This document shows, piece after piece, positions 28,701 to 51,937 of a DNA stretch of 64,000 nt. Location of the stretch: contig NC_091013.1 in the NCBI RefSeq assembly GCF_041296385.1, positions 10,864,001 through 10,928,000 of the forward strand, written 5' to 3'. The notes beneath the pieces were generated by a model. That model did no database searches and was not told the origin of the DNA. It was given only the letters and a program-made list of their open reading frames with translations. Each line of letters starts with the position of its first letter. Position 1 is the first letter of the stretch. The position numbers and the translations under genes are program-made. Source of the stretch: Aphelocoma coerulescens (taxonomy: Eukaryota; Chordata; Aves; Passeriformes; Corvidae).

Positions 28701-31700
28701 CCTGAAGAGCTCATAGTGCTGGGGGACCCGGGATGTGCTATCCACTCTTTCCAGCGATGTGCGCAGTCTTACTTAACCTCAGTCCCACTCTGCTCCTCTT
28801 TTCAAGGTCATACACATGGCAGTAGAGACTGAACACCCTGCTACTGTTGCCATCACCTTAAAAAATAAGTGTAGCCTCTCGAAATTATCCTTTCCAAGAT
28901 CTCAACAGGCTGGAATTCATACATATATCTAATATATTCAAAATGACAGGCATCCTCTCGTTCACCTTCCAGCAACAGCATGCAGCACAGTGCAACATAA
29001 GGCACACACAGGCTGCTCCTGAGGCTCCATTGTACCCATCTTGTAGGGTGACTAAGATTTCACTTTTAATCAGGTGTCCTTACTGTAGTAAAAGCAAGTA
29101 GAGCCCAAAGGAATGTGAAAGCCGTGCCACTGTGCTTTCAGCAGGAACAGAAGTGTTCCTGTCACGCGTGCCGGGTACTAACACTTCCCATACTGGGTAT
29201 TACATTGCTGCAAGCTCTGTAATATTTACTGCAGAATTAGTTAAAAAAACAGAAAAAGAAGGGATATGTCTTCCTTGTCTGTCTGTTCCAAGGTTATCTC
29301 AGTGAAACAAATCCTTGTGAGCTCCATTTGCCAGTTACCTGCCTTACAGTGCAGAGAATGAGCCCTTGGGTAAGAAGAAGCACCAGCTTGTCATCCTTCA
29401 TATGGGACAGAGGTTGAGTTTCCCTCTGGACAGGGAGTGGTAGGCTCCTTTCCCAGTACCCTCTGGTGTAAATAACTGATTTTAAGTATACTGAGCTATG
29501 AATGTTTTACTAGGTCTTTAATTTACAGTGCAGTGTTGGGGAAAATGAATGGAGCATTTCAAAACCATTTGCTTCATTGCATTATAGTATTTTAATGTGT
29601 TTTCAGTGGTAATGTGCAAAAAGACAAAAAAAACCCCCAAAACAAACTAGCAGCATCCAAACCAGTATTCACTTCTTGGCTCTTCTGAGAGCTATAAACA
29701 ATTGCCCAGACACCCTGGAGGTGTCAGCCCTTGGAGCATATTTAAGATGCATGATCCAGGAAAGTGTCATTGTGCCATCCCAAGTGATTTTTAGCATTTA
29801 TTTATACCAAGAAAAAGAAAATAGATGCAAACAGTGTAACGGATTAGCCAGCCCAACACAGAGCACCACAACATCTTATATGCAAAGCAAACTAATCCAC
29901 TGACCAGATAGCTGAGCAATGGTAAAGCCACACTTACAAGGAGGCTACACACTTCAGAGGGTTCTGGAAGCAAGACTTAGCTAATAGGAAAATGCTGTAT
30001 CTTCACTTTCAATGGCAGTAAAATTAAAGAAATGTCGCTTTAGTTTTTAACTCATAAAATGCTAAACTTACAAGCAAACTTGTACCCTTAATGTCTACCT
30101 TAGTTTTAGGCAAGTCCCTACCCATTTCTGCAGTCGGTTTTCCACATCTGTCTGTAACATGGAGTGATGATGCTAATCTCATACCTGAAACTTACAAAGA
30201 TTTATACTCAGGTGTTAATGTTTAGGAATCAATTATTTTATGTTCAAATAATTAGTTTTAACGTGTACATGACTCTGGATCTTCCCCCATTGAAAAGGGA
30301 CAACATTCTGAGGAGAACTTATTAAAACCGAAAAATCTGCTTTCTTAAATGCAGAAATTCCAGTGACCCTTTGGACAGCGAGCAATGCAGTCAGACTGCC
30401 TGCAAATCCAATTAATCTTTTTATTTTTCTTTTTTCCTGAAAGAGTTTTGGGGTAATAAGACCACTTCTAACTATTATCCCTCATTTTTTTAGGCAGCCA
30501 TGATTTCCCTTTAAGCACCTGGTATTATTAAATGTTGAAGATATGGATACATTGATTAGATACAGTCCAGGACAAAACAAGTGTATAGGAGAAATAAACA
30601 CTGCTCTTCTTCTGATTAAGGTCTCTATGTAGGTGCACAAGGTGGCTGAAGAGCCCTTGCATAAGAAAAGCACCACAGGGAATTAAAACTCTGCTTACTC
30701 TGTAAACCGGTTTTATTTTCTATAGGGAGATGACTATCAAGTAAATGGCCTAAAATTAAGTATGGCATAAAAATTGGCTTCAGTTACAAATGCCAAAGAC
30801 AGTAACCACTTACACTGCAAACAAAATATATTTAAGTAATAAATTACAAGTAGTTTAAAAGTAATTTGGAGTAAGAGTGGTATTACTCATGTACATTATA
30901 CAGCAAAAATATAATTTTCAGGTCAATCAAAACAGCTAAAAGCTTTTGTGAATTTGGAGACAACAATCAGAACTACATTAAATAGACTTTTTTATAAAAA
31001 TCAATTCATAAAGTCAATAGGCCTTAATCCCTTAATCCTTCAACATTCTTGTTTCCCCCTGGATGTTCTTGAGTGAGTAATAGTTTGATTTGGGAGATCA
31101 AAGGGTTAATTTGCTTTTCAATTGGAGAATGACTCAGAGTTACCCTTTATTGTTAAAAAAAAAAAAAAAAAGAAAAAAAAGTGGTGTGTGGGTGTAAGGT
31201 AGGGAAAAAGAGCCAAGAAAATGGATTCACTAATTGGGGTTTTCACCTGCTGTGAGTCTAATTGAATACAATGCTTTATTTGTAACTCAAGGAGAAAGAA
31301 GATTATGCAAAGTATGAGAAATTCAGACTGGTTTTTAAATTCTTATTACTTGGCACTATTGTATGGGAAAGAAGACCAGCATGATAATAGCAGCATCAAG
31401 CTTCTGTTAAGGCAGGCCAGGAAGCTCCAGCAACAGTGAAAATTGAAGGAATGTGTATCGGAGAGTCAGTGCTAGATACTTCTGAAGGAAAACAAACCAC
31501 TTTGGCTGTGAAACGTCTGGCCTCTGGCTACCCGTCCCTTTGTATGACATGAGCAGCTGCTCTGCTGCTCTCTCCTTGTAGTGAACCCTGAGGTTCCTCC
31601 CAACTAGGGTGAAATTCATCCTATTTTAAAGACTTAAGGAGAGTTTTCTCACTTCTTAAAACTTGGCTAAAAATGAGACAACGTGAGACTGCTGATATAA

Positions 31701-32276
31701 CACAATTGACAGCCTTCAGCCAGTTTATTCATATCAAAACTAAGATATATGATAGAGCAATGTATCTAATACAAGGTCCACTGAATTAAATGGAAAATAC
31801 ACAGTCTAATGAGTTTTAATATGGCGATTTATGTTTACACAAATATTATTCCTCTATTTTCTTTCCATATTGAGGTAGTATTACAGATACAAGGTTACTG
31901 AAAACTGTGAGTTAGACCTGTTAAAACAACCTAAATCATCTGGAAACTATGAGAATTTAGCATTTAATTCCATTAATTTTTATACTTACATTTGAGGGCC
32001 TGAGGGGTTGAACCTCGAGCATCTCTCACATTAATGCTTCTAGAAAAAAAAACCACATGGGCTTTCCTTGAACTGCTTGTTGAACTTTTCTTAAAATCAG
32101 ATAACCCAACTACCTGGAGCCTTAGGGAGAGCCCTAAATTTCCTGGTACTTAGGCTTACACCCTCCAACTTCAATGCCTACTGACATCCGTGTAACGGGT
32201 GGGATGAATTTTCCATGCTTCTAGGTGTCTATCTTCCCAGTGTAAAAACAGGGAGATTCTTTTGTACATTTGAAAG

Positions 32277-32490
32277 GTAGAGAATGGATTTAGATTTGAT
32301 ATTAGGAAGAAATTCTTTACTCTGAGGGTGGGGAGGCACTGGAACAGGTTGCCCGGAGAAGTTGGAGATGCCCCATCCCTGGAAGTGTTCCAGGCTGGAT
32401 GGTGCCTTGAGCAACCTGGTCTAGTAGCAGGGGAGGTGGAACAAGATAATGTTTAAGGCCTCTTCCAACCAAAACCATTCTATGAATCTG
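32277..32490 (+). mobile_element. CR1 LINE 3' fragment
   Basis: A second 5'-truncated CR1 end in the same orientation as DMD. It starts near GGATTTAGATTTGATATTAG, carries the phrases GGCACTGGAACAGGTTGCCC and CCATCCCTGGAAGTGTTCCA, and ends with CAACCAAAACCATTCTATGA, the CR1 3' tail. It lies about 0.5 kb upstream of the Dp71 CpG island, so it may mark the upstream limit of sequence under promoter constraint. It is inactive. Confidence 0.93.
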
Positions 32491-32905
32491 ACTTGAAAGA
32501 AATTGGTTTGGGGGTAGCTTTATCAGGAAATCACAATATGCAAGGCTTCAAAAACTACTTGGTTATGGGAAGGACTTGGAGCTCTACGCAGCCTTATTTT
32601 AACAAGGATATAGATGGACAACATGCATGAGGGGAGACTGGCCGTGCTGATTTGAAGTGCTTGTGTCACTAAAAGGAGATGGTTGGCTTTTCCTCGTGTA
32701 ATTCATATTGCGTAGGAATTAATGCAAAGAAACATTGCAACAGTAACTTGGCGTAAGCAGAACTATTTCTTCCGCACTGACAGATCCACGGGAGAAGCTC
32801 ACCCTTCCTTCCCTGCGGGGCCAAGGCAAGCCCTTAGAAATTAAATTACCTGATTCCACTCATAAATAAACCACTCGGCATTTTAAGCACCAAAATTAAA
32901 CGCTG

Positions 32906-32924
32906 AAAAAAAAAAAAAAAAAAA
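32906..32924 (+). repeat. Poly-A tract upstream of the Dp71 island
   Basis: A run of 19 A just before base composition shifts to GC-rich. No retroposed body with a poly-A tail is evident before it. Long A runs tend to exclude nucleosomes. Confidence 0.85.
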
Positions 32925-33242
32925 GTGCAGGTTAAGGCCCATTTCAAATCTGTCTGGATTCGGTGCATATTTTAGCTAAGTTTTCTTCCCAAGCCCGCTG
33001 AAGGCAAACTGATTTGCCGCCTCTCAGCACACCCCTCTCTCCGGCCGGCCAGTGCCAGGGCAAAGAACACCCAAAAAAATAAAAAGGAAGTCAAAGGAAG
33101 CCCCGAGGGCTTCCTCCAGAATAGCTGCACAGCCCGGGGGAGGCCGGGGAGGGGCGAAGTGCCCTCAGCCGCCCCGCAGCCGGGATGAGTGGGGGGAGGA
33201 TGGGGCTGAGGGCGTGCGGCGCCGGCACCGCCGCCGGGCGGG

Positions 33243-33260
33243 AGCGGGGCGGGGCGGGGC
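33243..33260 (+). promoter_or_regulatory. Tandem GC boxes (Sp1/KLF-type)
   Basis: Three overlapping GGGGCGG-type boxes occur in a row 160-175 bp upstream of the Dp71 start codon. Such boxes bind Sp1/KLF factors and commonly position initiation in promoters without a TATA box. Binding is inferred. Confidence 0.6.
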
Positions 33261-33266
33261 AGCGCC

Positions 33267-33332
33267 GCCTTCTCCCTCCCTCTCTCTCCCTTTCCCTCCA
33301 TCCCTCCCTCCGTGCCGCCGTCCCTCCCTGCC
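33267..33332 (+). repeat. Polypyrimidine tract in the Dp71 promoter/leader
   Basis: A nearly pure C/T stretch (CTCCC, TCTC and CCCTCC units) with only a few interruptions, between the GC boxes and the Dp71 start codon. If transcribed it would be part of the 5' leader; as DNA it is a homopurine/homopyrimidine tract. Confidence 0.75.
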
Positions 33333-33418
33333 GGCGGAGCGGCCGCAGTGGCGCTGAGCGGCGGGGCTGGGCGGACGCGCTGTTTCTGCCTCCGCGGCGC
33401 CGCCGAGCAGCCGCCGCC

Positions 33419-33438
33419 ATGAGGGAGCAGCTCCGGGG
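33419..33438 (+). CDS. DMD: Dp71 isoform first coding exon
   Basis: This is the unique first exon of the short dystrophin isoform Dp71. Coding begins at ATG 33419 in a strong Kozak setting (GCCGCC before the ATG) and encodes MREQLR plus two bases (GG) of a split codon. The donor GTAAGG starts at 33439. The C of exon 63 completes Gly, giving MREQLRG followed by HETQ. The human Dp71 N-terminus is MREQLKG, so a single Lys-to-Arg change separates them. The exon sits in a CpG island 6,659 bp upstream of exon 63, matching the known position of the Dp71 promoter between exons 62 and 63. Dp71 is the broadly expressed non-muscle product, prominent in brain and retina. The transcription start is not visible, so only the coding part is given. 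Confidence 0.95.
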
Positions 33439-33584
33439 GTAAGGGCGATGAGGGGCGCAGGTGCCGGTGGGGGCGGGCGGGGGCGCGGCCGCGGCCCGGG
33501 GCCATCCCGCGCTCCGCGGCGGGGGCGAGCAGCGTGGCCGGCCGCCGTCTGCGCCGGGCGGGCGGCCGTACCTGTCATCGCTTA

Positions 33585-34136
<552 letters not shown>

Positions 34137-34512
34137 TTAATAGGCAGAAGAGGCTGGGAGGGGATTCCCTCCGGGCGGTTGCACTGCAAGTGCTGTATTT
34201 CTTGTTGCTATATGGCACCTTATATTGCCTTTTAATAGCTGCTGTAAAACATCTTGCAGCCTGGGACACCGGAGGTGTCTTGCACTGGAGTTGGGCAGAG
34301 AGGTGGTTTTTTGCAGGCGTGTGTGTGCAGAGCTGAGGAAATGAGGAACCTGGTTATATCAGGGATCTTTGACCTTTTTAGCACTAAGGAATTGTTCAAG
34401 GCCATCGCTTGCCTGAGTCTGGATTTGACAAGACCCTGCAGTGAAATTGCTTTGGCAGAAGCGGGGAGGAGAGGCTTTGGAAAGCAAATAGATCAGCCGA
34501 GAGTGACAAGCC

Positions 34513-34526
34513 GGGGGGGGGGGGGG
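34513..34526 (+). repeat. Poly-G run
   Basis: Fourteen consecutive G, a length that is uncommon and prone to slippage and to assembly error. Confidence 0.85.
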
Positions 34527-37382
34527 CAAGGCTCACCCAGCCCGAGCCGCTGAGCGGGAATCTTTGCCCCTGACAGAGCAGACAAAATAAATGTTTAACA
34601 TCAAGGGGGAAAAAAAGGGTTACTATTCTGTACTTGACAGTGATATTTGCCCTTCTCCTACTTTTCATTTCCCATATCGGCAAGAAACTTTAATATGTAT
34701 CGGTGCCTGCCTTCAGCAGTCTGATAAATCTTGCAAAAGCCAATAAAACAGGCTAAAGTCAAATTCTTGCTGAAGAGACGCTGATCCTTGGCTTAAACAG
34801 AAGTAATCTCTGCACAGATCAGTAGTCTCTAGATTTACAGATGAAAACAGTAGTCCTTTGTAAAGCACGAAGGAGTGCCACCTTTTTACATTGCTAATAC
34901 TTTCCATAGCGCTGTCTTGTTTCAGCTAAGGAATTAATGAAGCACTGTAAAAAGAGAAATATTAAGTCTTTCTTTGCAATCACTGTCATCTTCTGTTGAA
35001 AACATTTTTCTTTTAAATGAGAGGCAGTGTCTATTCGTAAAAGCTCTTTCAGTTGGATTTAGGTTAGTTCAGTAAAATCCAAATAACTATCATGTTTATT
35101 TTGGCTTTTTGACAACAGTCATAAGGTGGTTGGAGTAACATTTGATTCATCATAAAGCGAGAAGGTGAGAAGTATTGTAAATCATGTTGTTTGAAAAGGG
35201 ATGAGTTCAGAGCTTTATTAAATACCACTATAATTTTGGCACTTTTTTTTTGAGTATATGTGACTATTTATTGCTACACGATAGAATTTCATATTCTGTG
35301 CACATCTCTGCATTTGCACATGTTGTTCATGTCGCATTTTTTAATGAAGGGTGCGGGGAGAAGCGCAGCAGAACTGGCTCTGGTATCACCAATGAAGAGG
35401 GCTGTAAGAGTTTAAAAAGGACTTTGCAGTTGCAACCTAAAATTCTGCTCTGGAGCTGAGCAGTGAAAACACGGGACCTAATTTTTTTTTTTTTTTTTAA
35501 AGGTGTGAGGGAGAAGGAGTGCGATCAAAAACAGTTGTGAATGTTACGGTGTGGCTGGTGCAGGAATGTTGGGGGGGATTTGTGCAAGAATTTGGGTGTG
35601 GGGGAGCATTGCTTTCAAGTCCTCCTGCTGCTGGTGCTGCTCAGAGGTAATATAAAAAGAATGAAGAAAAAATGACTGTATTTTGTCCAAAGTGATCAAG
35701 TTATAACAAGGAAACTGTAATTCATCCAGTGGTCTGTTAGGATATCATCCCTTGATTTCATGTTTCCAATGCTGTGTGTTGTTGGCTCTGCTGACAGTGA
35801 TGAGAGACAAATCTCTCTGCTGTTGGCAGGAACAGAGGAGTTCACACAGGCATAGTGTGACAGAATTCCTTACATAAAAATTATCCTTGCTAATATAATA
35901 TAATCATCTTTTAATGAAGTGGTCCTGTGGTTCCCAGGGGATGTATCAAGTGAAGACTATGCTTTCATCCCACTGAATTATGTGTGTTTAGTCACACCCA
36001 CGCCAAGGTGTCACCACTAGCCATTGCTGCTTGTCTTCTTTTCAGGCCTGGTTTTAATTTTCTTTCCACTTCTGCAGCTCAGGTCAGGTGAGAAAGAGGA
36101 AAATAAGCCAAATGAGTGCACATATATTTTTATTTGTTTCAGAATGCCTGTGATTTAAAAGCTAGTGATCAATTTAGTTGACCTAAATGTAGAGTCCAAT
36201 TGAAAAATGTGTCCTCTGAGCATGTCCAATATTGCAAAACTGCTGGCTGTGTGTGCTGATGTCTTTTTGTGTTGGTGGTTTGTTGGAAAAGCATTTTGAG
36301 TACTTATTTCTGCACATACTCTCACTCTGCTTCAGCTGCTGCTTGTCAAGAGGACTCAGACTACACTTTTCATGTCTTTCTGACTTGCAGGCTGTAAAGG
36401 GCCTTGTTCACCAGAGTTTGAAACTCTGGCAAACACTTTGCTGCAGATCTATTAAGGATGCTACAGCATTCCCAAGTGTGGTTGAGGCTGCCTGAAACTG
36501 CTGAGCTGGCATTTCACTTCAGACTGTGCTCACAATAAGGGCATACACACAAATCCTCCCCCACCGGTCCAGCCCCAGACCTCACAATTAAATGGCCTTT
36601 GAAAATGGCAAAGAGGCTTACGAAGAATAGCCTTGATGGAATCTAACCTTTCCTGGAGCTGCCCTGGTGTGCGGAATAGTTGATAATTTTCCGAGCTGAA
36701 GATGTTGAGAGACGAACACCTTTTAGCTCGAGCGAAATATCTGCAGCCTTCTTGTGTTCTGCATGTAAAGTACCAGCAAAGTCTGCCCTGGCTCCGTACG
36801 GCCACTCAACCTCTACAGTTCCCTTCCAAGCCCTTGCTTTTTCCTGCAGGAGCACAGAGGGGTGATGAGGCTGGCCAGCCCACCACTGGGGCTGGTACCA
36901 GATGGGAGCCGGGTAGTCCCTCCGAGGTGGGATCCAGCCAGGTGCAGGGCGCTCTGCCCCATGGATGCTTACGGCTGGGGAGCTGGTTGGGCAAGAGTTA
37001 GGGGCTCTACTTGCTTGACTTTTGTAGTCTTAGGAAAGGAATATTTCCTCTAAGTTGCAACAAAGTTTAATATTAAAGTAAAAAGGGAAATTTACCTGCT
37101 CTGAAAATTCAGTCTTTGTCACTTGCACATGGAGCAAATTAAACCATTCTTTACAAAAAATGCATTTCCCATGATAATTAATCTTATACCATGAAAGAAA
37201 AGCATGCTGAGTAGAGGTTTGGGGTTACTGGTATTAAAAATATCTGAAACCATTTGGAGTCCAGTGTTTCTTCGGCAAAGGATATTTTATTTACAAGGTC
37301 TTACAAAAGCATTTGTGTATTTTCAGGTATAGTAAATAAACCATATATGCTAAACTCACTGATACGTGGTTAGGCCTTACCA

Positions 37383-37410
37383 TAAAAAATAAAAATAAAA
37401 ATAAAAAATT
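37383..37410 (+). repeat. AAAAAT short tandem repeat
   Basis: Several A5-6 T units in a row, low-complexity and without other context. Confidence 0.75.
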
Positions 37411-40023
37411 CAATAAATTACTCATTGGTGTAACTGATTTTTGATACTAGTTTTCCACACTAAGGTGATCCTTTTGTTCTTCTGTCTCACACAAGCACGG
37501 GATATATCCGTAATCCTATCTATATTTGCCTTTACCAGATATTTGATGGCTTTTAAATGTTTTCATGGGGAATCAGTTTCTTTGAAGGCTGCCAGGTTGA
37601 CAGCTATGGAGTCTGAAGTGGTTTCGTATGTCCATAGAACAATTTGGGGCTACCAAATTAATTTTATACAGAAAGGCAGGTTATTTTTGGAGGCTTCTTG
37701 TAACTGTTCACATAATTTTTTTTTTCTCATTTTTTGCTGTGTGATTCAGCATACAAACCATGGTATAGTTCCTGTTCAAATATCCCCCACTTCTGGGGCT
37801 ATCTGCATGTGGAGAAGCAAGCCAGAGTGGCTGACCTCATGTCTGGGGAACTATTGATCTGGGACTGATGTTAGGTGCAAACAAACTGCAGCCCCAGGTC
37901 TGCAGGTGTGAATGTTTGTTTGGGTCTGCAGCTCATTCACCTGAATCGTGACCTTTTTGTCTACAAGGTTTTCTGCCATGAATACACTTCCATCTTCTTT
38001 CCCTTTGGACTGCTGCTGTATCAGTAGAGGCTTCTGGCAGCTGAGTTTTTAGGAATGAAACTGTTTCTGTTTTTCTTCAAAAATATGCTTTATACCTGGG
38101 TATGATAAAAGGTTCTGGTGTTACATTCTCCCTGCAGAACCTGCCCGTACCAAGCAGGATGGGAAATGCAGGAGCTCAGATACAGGTGGCTCAGATCCAC
38201 AGCTTTTCACTTGAAGCTACCCAGTTTCTGGGAATAAAAATCCAATTAACCAACCAAGAAAATCCCCAGACCAGGAGATTTCTGAATACAATTGCAGCCA
38301 CTTCCCTTTGCAGGACTTGTTTTTTAACAGAGCAAAGAACAAGACTGCTTTTGCTCTTGTGTCCTTCTCCCCCTTTCACCACCTTCAGCCACTGCAGGAA
38401 TTGGAAAGGGGTGGGAACGCTGAGGTTGATGAGACAGGATTTGTTTAAAAGCCTGTGCTCAACTAGGGCAGCGCCATGGCAGCGTTTTTTCCTTATGCTT
38501 AGTGCTTGTGATCCCTTTCATTCTTTCTTGCAGTTACAGACCAAAATCTGGAAATATTATATATGGTAAGCTGCTGAACAGACAGAGGTTACTGGGGCAG
38601 TAAAGTATTCACAGGAATCAAACAAATAGCCTGTCTTTTGTGGCCAAAATTAAATCATACTAAGAAAACCTGGCACAATTTTCTTTTTCCTTCAGTAGAG
38701 GTGGTGTTGAAGTGATTCATTGGAAGTTTTACCTCTTCTTAGCCTATAAAGGGTAAATGTGCACTGGGGAACATCAGTGCCTCAAAATGAGAACTCAAGG
38801 GCCGTTTGTTCTCTAAAACAACCTTGTCGTGTCAGTGTTCCAGCGCACAGTGGGGTACACAGGTGCTGCTGGGTGGTGGTTTGCTCTCCTGGAGCTGGAA
38901 GGTGTGTGCTCCAGGAGCTCCACAGTGCTGTGGGTCAGGTCCTGCTCTTCTGCATGTATTCTCCAGAATTATGTGTGCATGTTGAAACCCGCAGGTCTGC
39001 CTTTAAGTGCAGAAATGGCAAATGTATTTGCTGGCAGTGGTAGGCTACATGCATGTTCCATGTATTTTTTTATGGAGACTTATGGTTGTCTCTTAATGCA
39101 GCTGAATTCTGTGTGAATGGGACTTTATTGGCTACAGGACAGATGAGGAGACTTCTCTTTCAAGTCTTCTATGTTAATGGAAACATAATCACATTAGCTA
39201 TGCTGTCATTAAAAAACAAACTCATAAAAAGTATAACCTTAGGAGACATGAGTTGCTACTATACCTGCTAACACTTCATCCTGTTGACTTTTCTCATGCT
39301 GCCTGTCCTTCGGCAACACACGTTGCAAAGCTGGAGGCTGCTGGCCTCAATGCAGAGCCTCTCTCATAACCCCGCTTTAGCTTTTCCCTGGCTTCCCAAC
39401 AGCTCTGCCACCTGACACTGCTCAGGGACCTCCAGAGCGAGGGAAAGGGCCTGGGAGTCCCAGGGAACAAGAGGAGCAGCCAAGAGTCTTTGCTAGAGGA
39501 GACTGTCACTGCAGGGTAGAACATTGGCCTGAGAAGTGGTAGAAGCTGGTGGTGGATTGGGAGGCTGTTGCACAGGGATTTTAGCACAGGTGTCTGGACT
39601 GGAAGGAAGGATTGGACCTGCTGCATTGGGTAGTTCTTACCTACCACATGGGAAAGGGTTGAGAGAGCCTGTAGGGGAAAGCAAGTCAAATATGGGTCTC
39701 AGTGTCTGGTCAGTTTCCAGAAACTCTTTAAGAACTAAGCCCTTTCAAATGTCTGTCCTCTAGTTTGGAGCAACTGGAGAATGACCTATACAAAGCAACG
39801 AGTTCTTAAGAATTGATTGCGTGCAAATTTCTGAAAAGATTGACATATCTGAATACTTGCTGTTTTTTTAATATTAGCACAGTTTTTAATTTTATTTCAT
39901 GAGCCCTTGCCTGAATAAAGTGCTCCAGGTTAGTGCCTCTTGTTGAAAGAAGACACGCCTGTCACTGCTGAGCCCCCCCAGAGCAGCCCAGGCTGTGGGC
40001 ACAGATCTGGCTACGTGCTCTGA

Positions 40024-50767
<10,744 letters not shown>

Positions 50768-51937
50768 TGAAAACCTCTCACCTGAAGAGCCTTCTGCTGC
50801 CACATGTTTGCGTGATCATTACAAAACCACAGTGCTGGGTGGTCTGCAGATCTGTCCCTTGTAAAGCAGAGCAGCAGTTCAATAATAAAACTGTACATAT
50901 ACTATACATGTTTCTTATCTTTACACTCCTTAGCCAGGTATTTTCACTGTGCCCTATCCTGTGCCATGTCACTGTGCCATGTCCTGTGTCAGCCGCAGCT
51001 TTACAGCCAAAAGGAACACAGCTGTGGTGTGGTGGGAACAGTGAGAGCTTGGGTGGAATAATCACTTCAGAGCTGGAGTTGCTAATGGTTTGTTGAATCT
51101 TGAACCCTGAGGGGTTATTGTCTTTTAAATGAGATCATCACAATAAACATTTAGCTTCATTTTTTCCCCAGCTTTCAGTTGTGTTGAGAAGTCTCTCATC
51201 AGCTGTACATTAATGGTGTGCATGTTCGAACATTTTAATTCTCCCAACTGCTGTATGTTATTCTACTTTTCACTGGAATTACATTTCCTTTTCAGCTTAT
51301 TGTAGCTTGATAGCTAAATAATTCGCTCAGAGTTTTCTTGATAGGCCAGCTAGTTGCAAGTAGTTTATTAGGCAGTCCAGTTGGGAGAATTATTAAAATA
51401 TTTTAACATTCACTATTTGGCATTTAGTTACAGGGTTAAATTTCTGACACAGTTGCAAATGTCTCAACTGTTGATTATCTCAAGTTGGATTTGTGCTCAC
51501 ATGCTTTCTGGACCTGTGTCAAACCTCAGTATTTTTGAGCGTGTTTACTTTTAGGCTTATAAGCATGGGTGAATTCCGGTAAAGTGTGCAGACTTAATTT
51601 CTGAATGTATTAAAAATAGGAAAAAAAAGGGAAAAATAAACATTAAGTGAAAAGTCTTGTAACATAATGAAAGATTTCAACATGAATGCAGTGACAAAGA
51701 AGGAATTATGATGATTAGAAATATAAACATCTCTCCATGGTACAGCACTTTTGCCACACTCACTGTGGAAATGTGATATAAAGAAACTGGAGTGATTTGC
51801 GGTGAAAAGTATTCATAATCAATGCAGCACTGAAGGAAGCAGACTTTTTGGAATTAACTAGCTGGCAGTGCATAAGTGTAACTTGTAACAGGTTTTTATG
51901 ACTGAAAGTGCAAAACCTTGCATCTCATTTTAGCTGT

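Larger units (their letters stand above)
2701..33009 (+). other. DMD: DMD intron 62, part upstream of the Dp71 island
   Basis: About 30.3 kb without any supported exon. Open frames here are short (the longest is 146 codons at 23295-23735) and lack protein-like composition, family motifs or splice context. Named contents are a CAA repeat (3297-3318), an unclassified block at about 4180-5190, an alternating purine/pyrimidine tract (6772-6797), a T/G-rich tract (13684-13765), poly-T (22295-22311), poly-A tracts (31155-31180 and 32906-32924) and a CR1 fragment (about 32277-32490). Diverged repeats or conserved enhancers may exist, but I cannot demonstrate them by eye. Confidence 0.85.

Noticed and set aside
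36862..37001. GC-rich overlapping frames near 36643-37053 as a possible retained exon
   Set aside because: Short frames on both strands, no splice-site pair with matching phase and no homology that I can recognise.
38102..38569. 155-codon + strand open frame in Dp71 intron 1
   Set aside because: No family features, no splice partners and no sign of retroposition; treated as chance.
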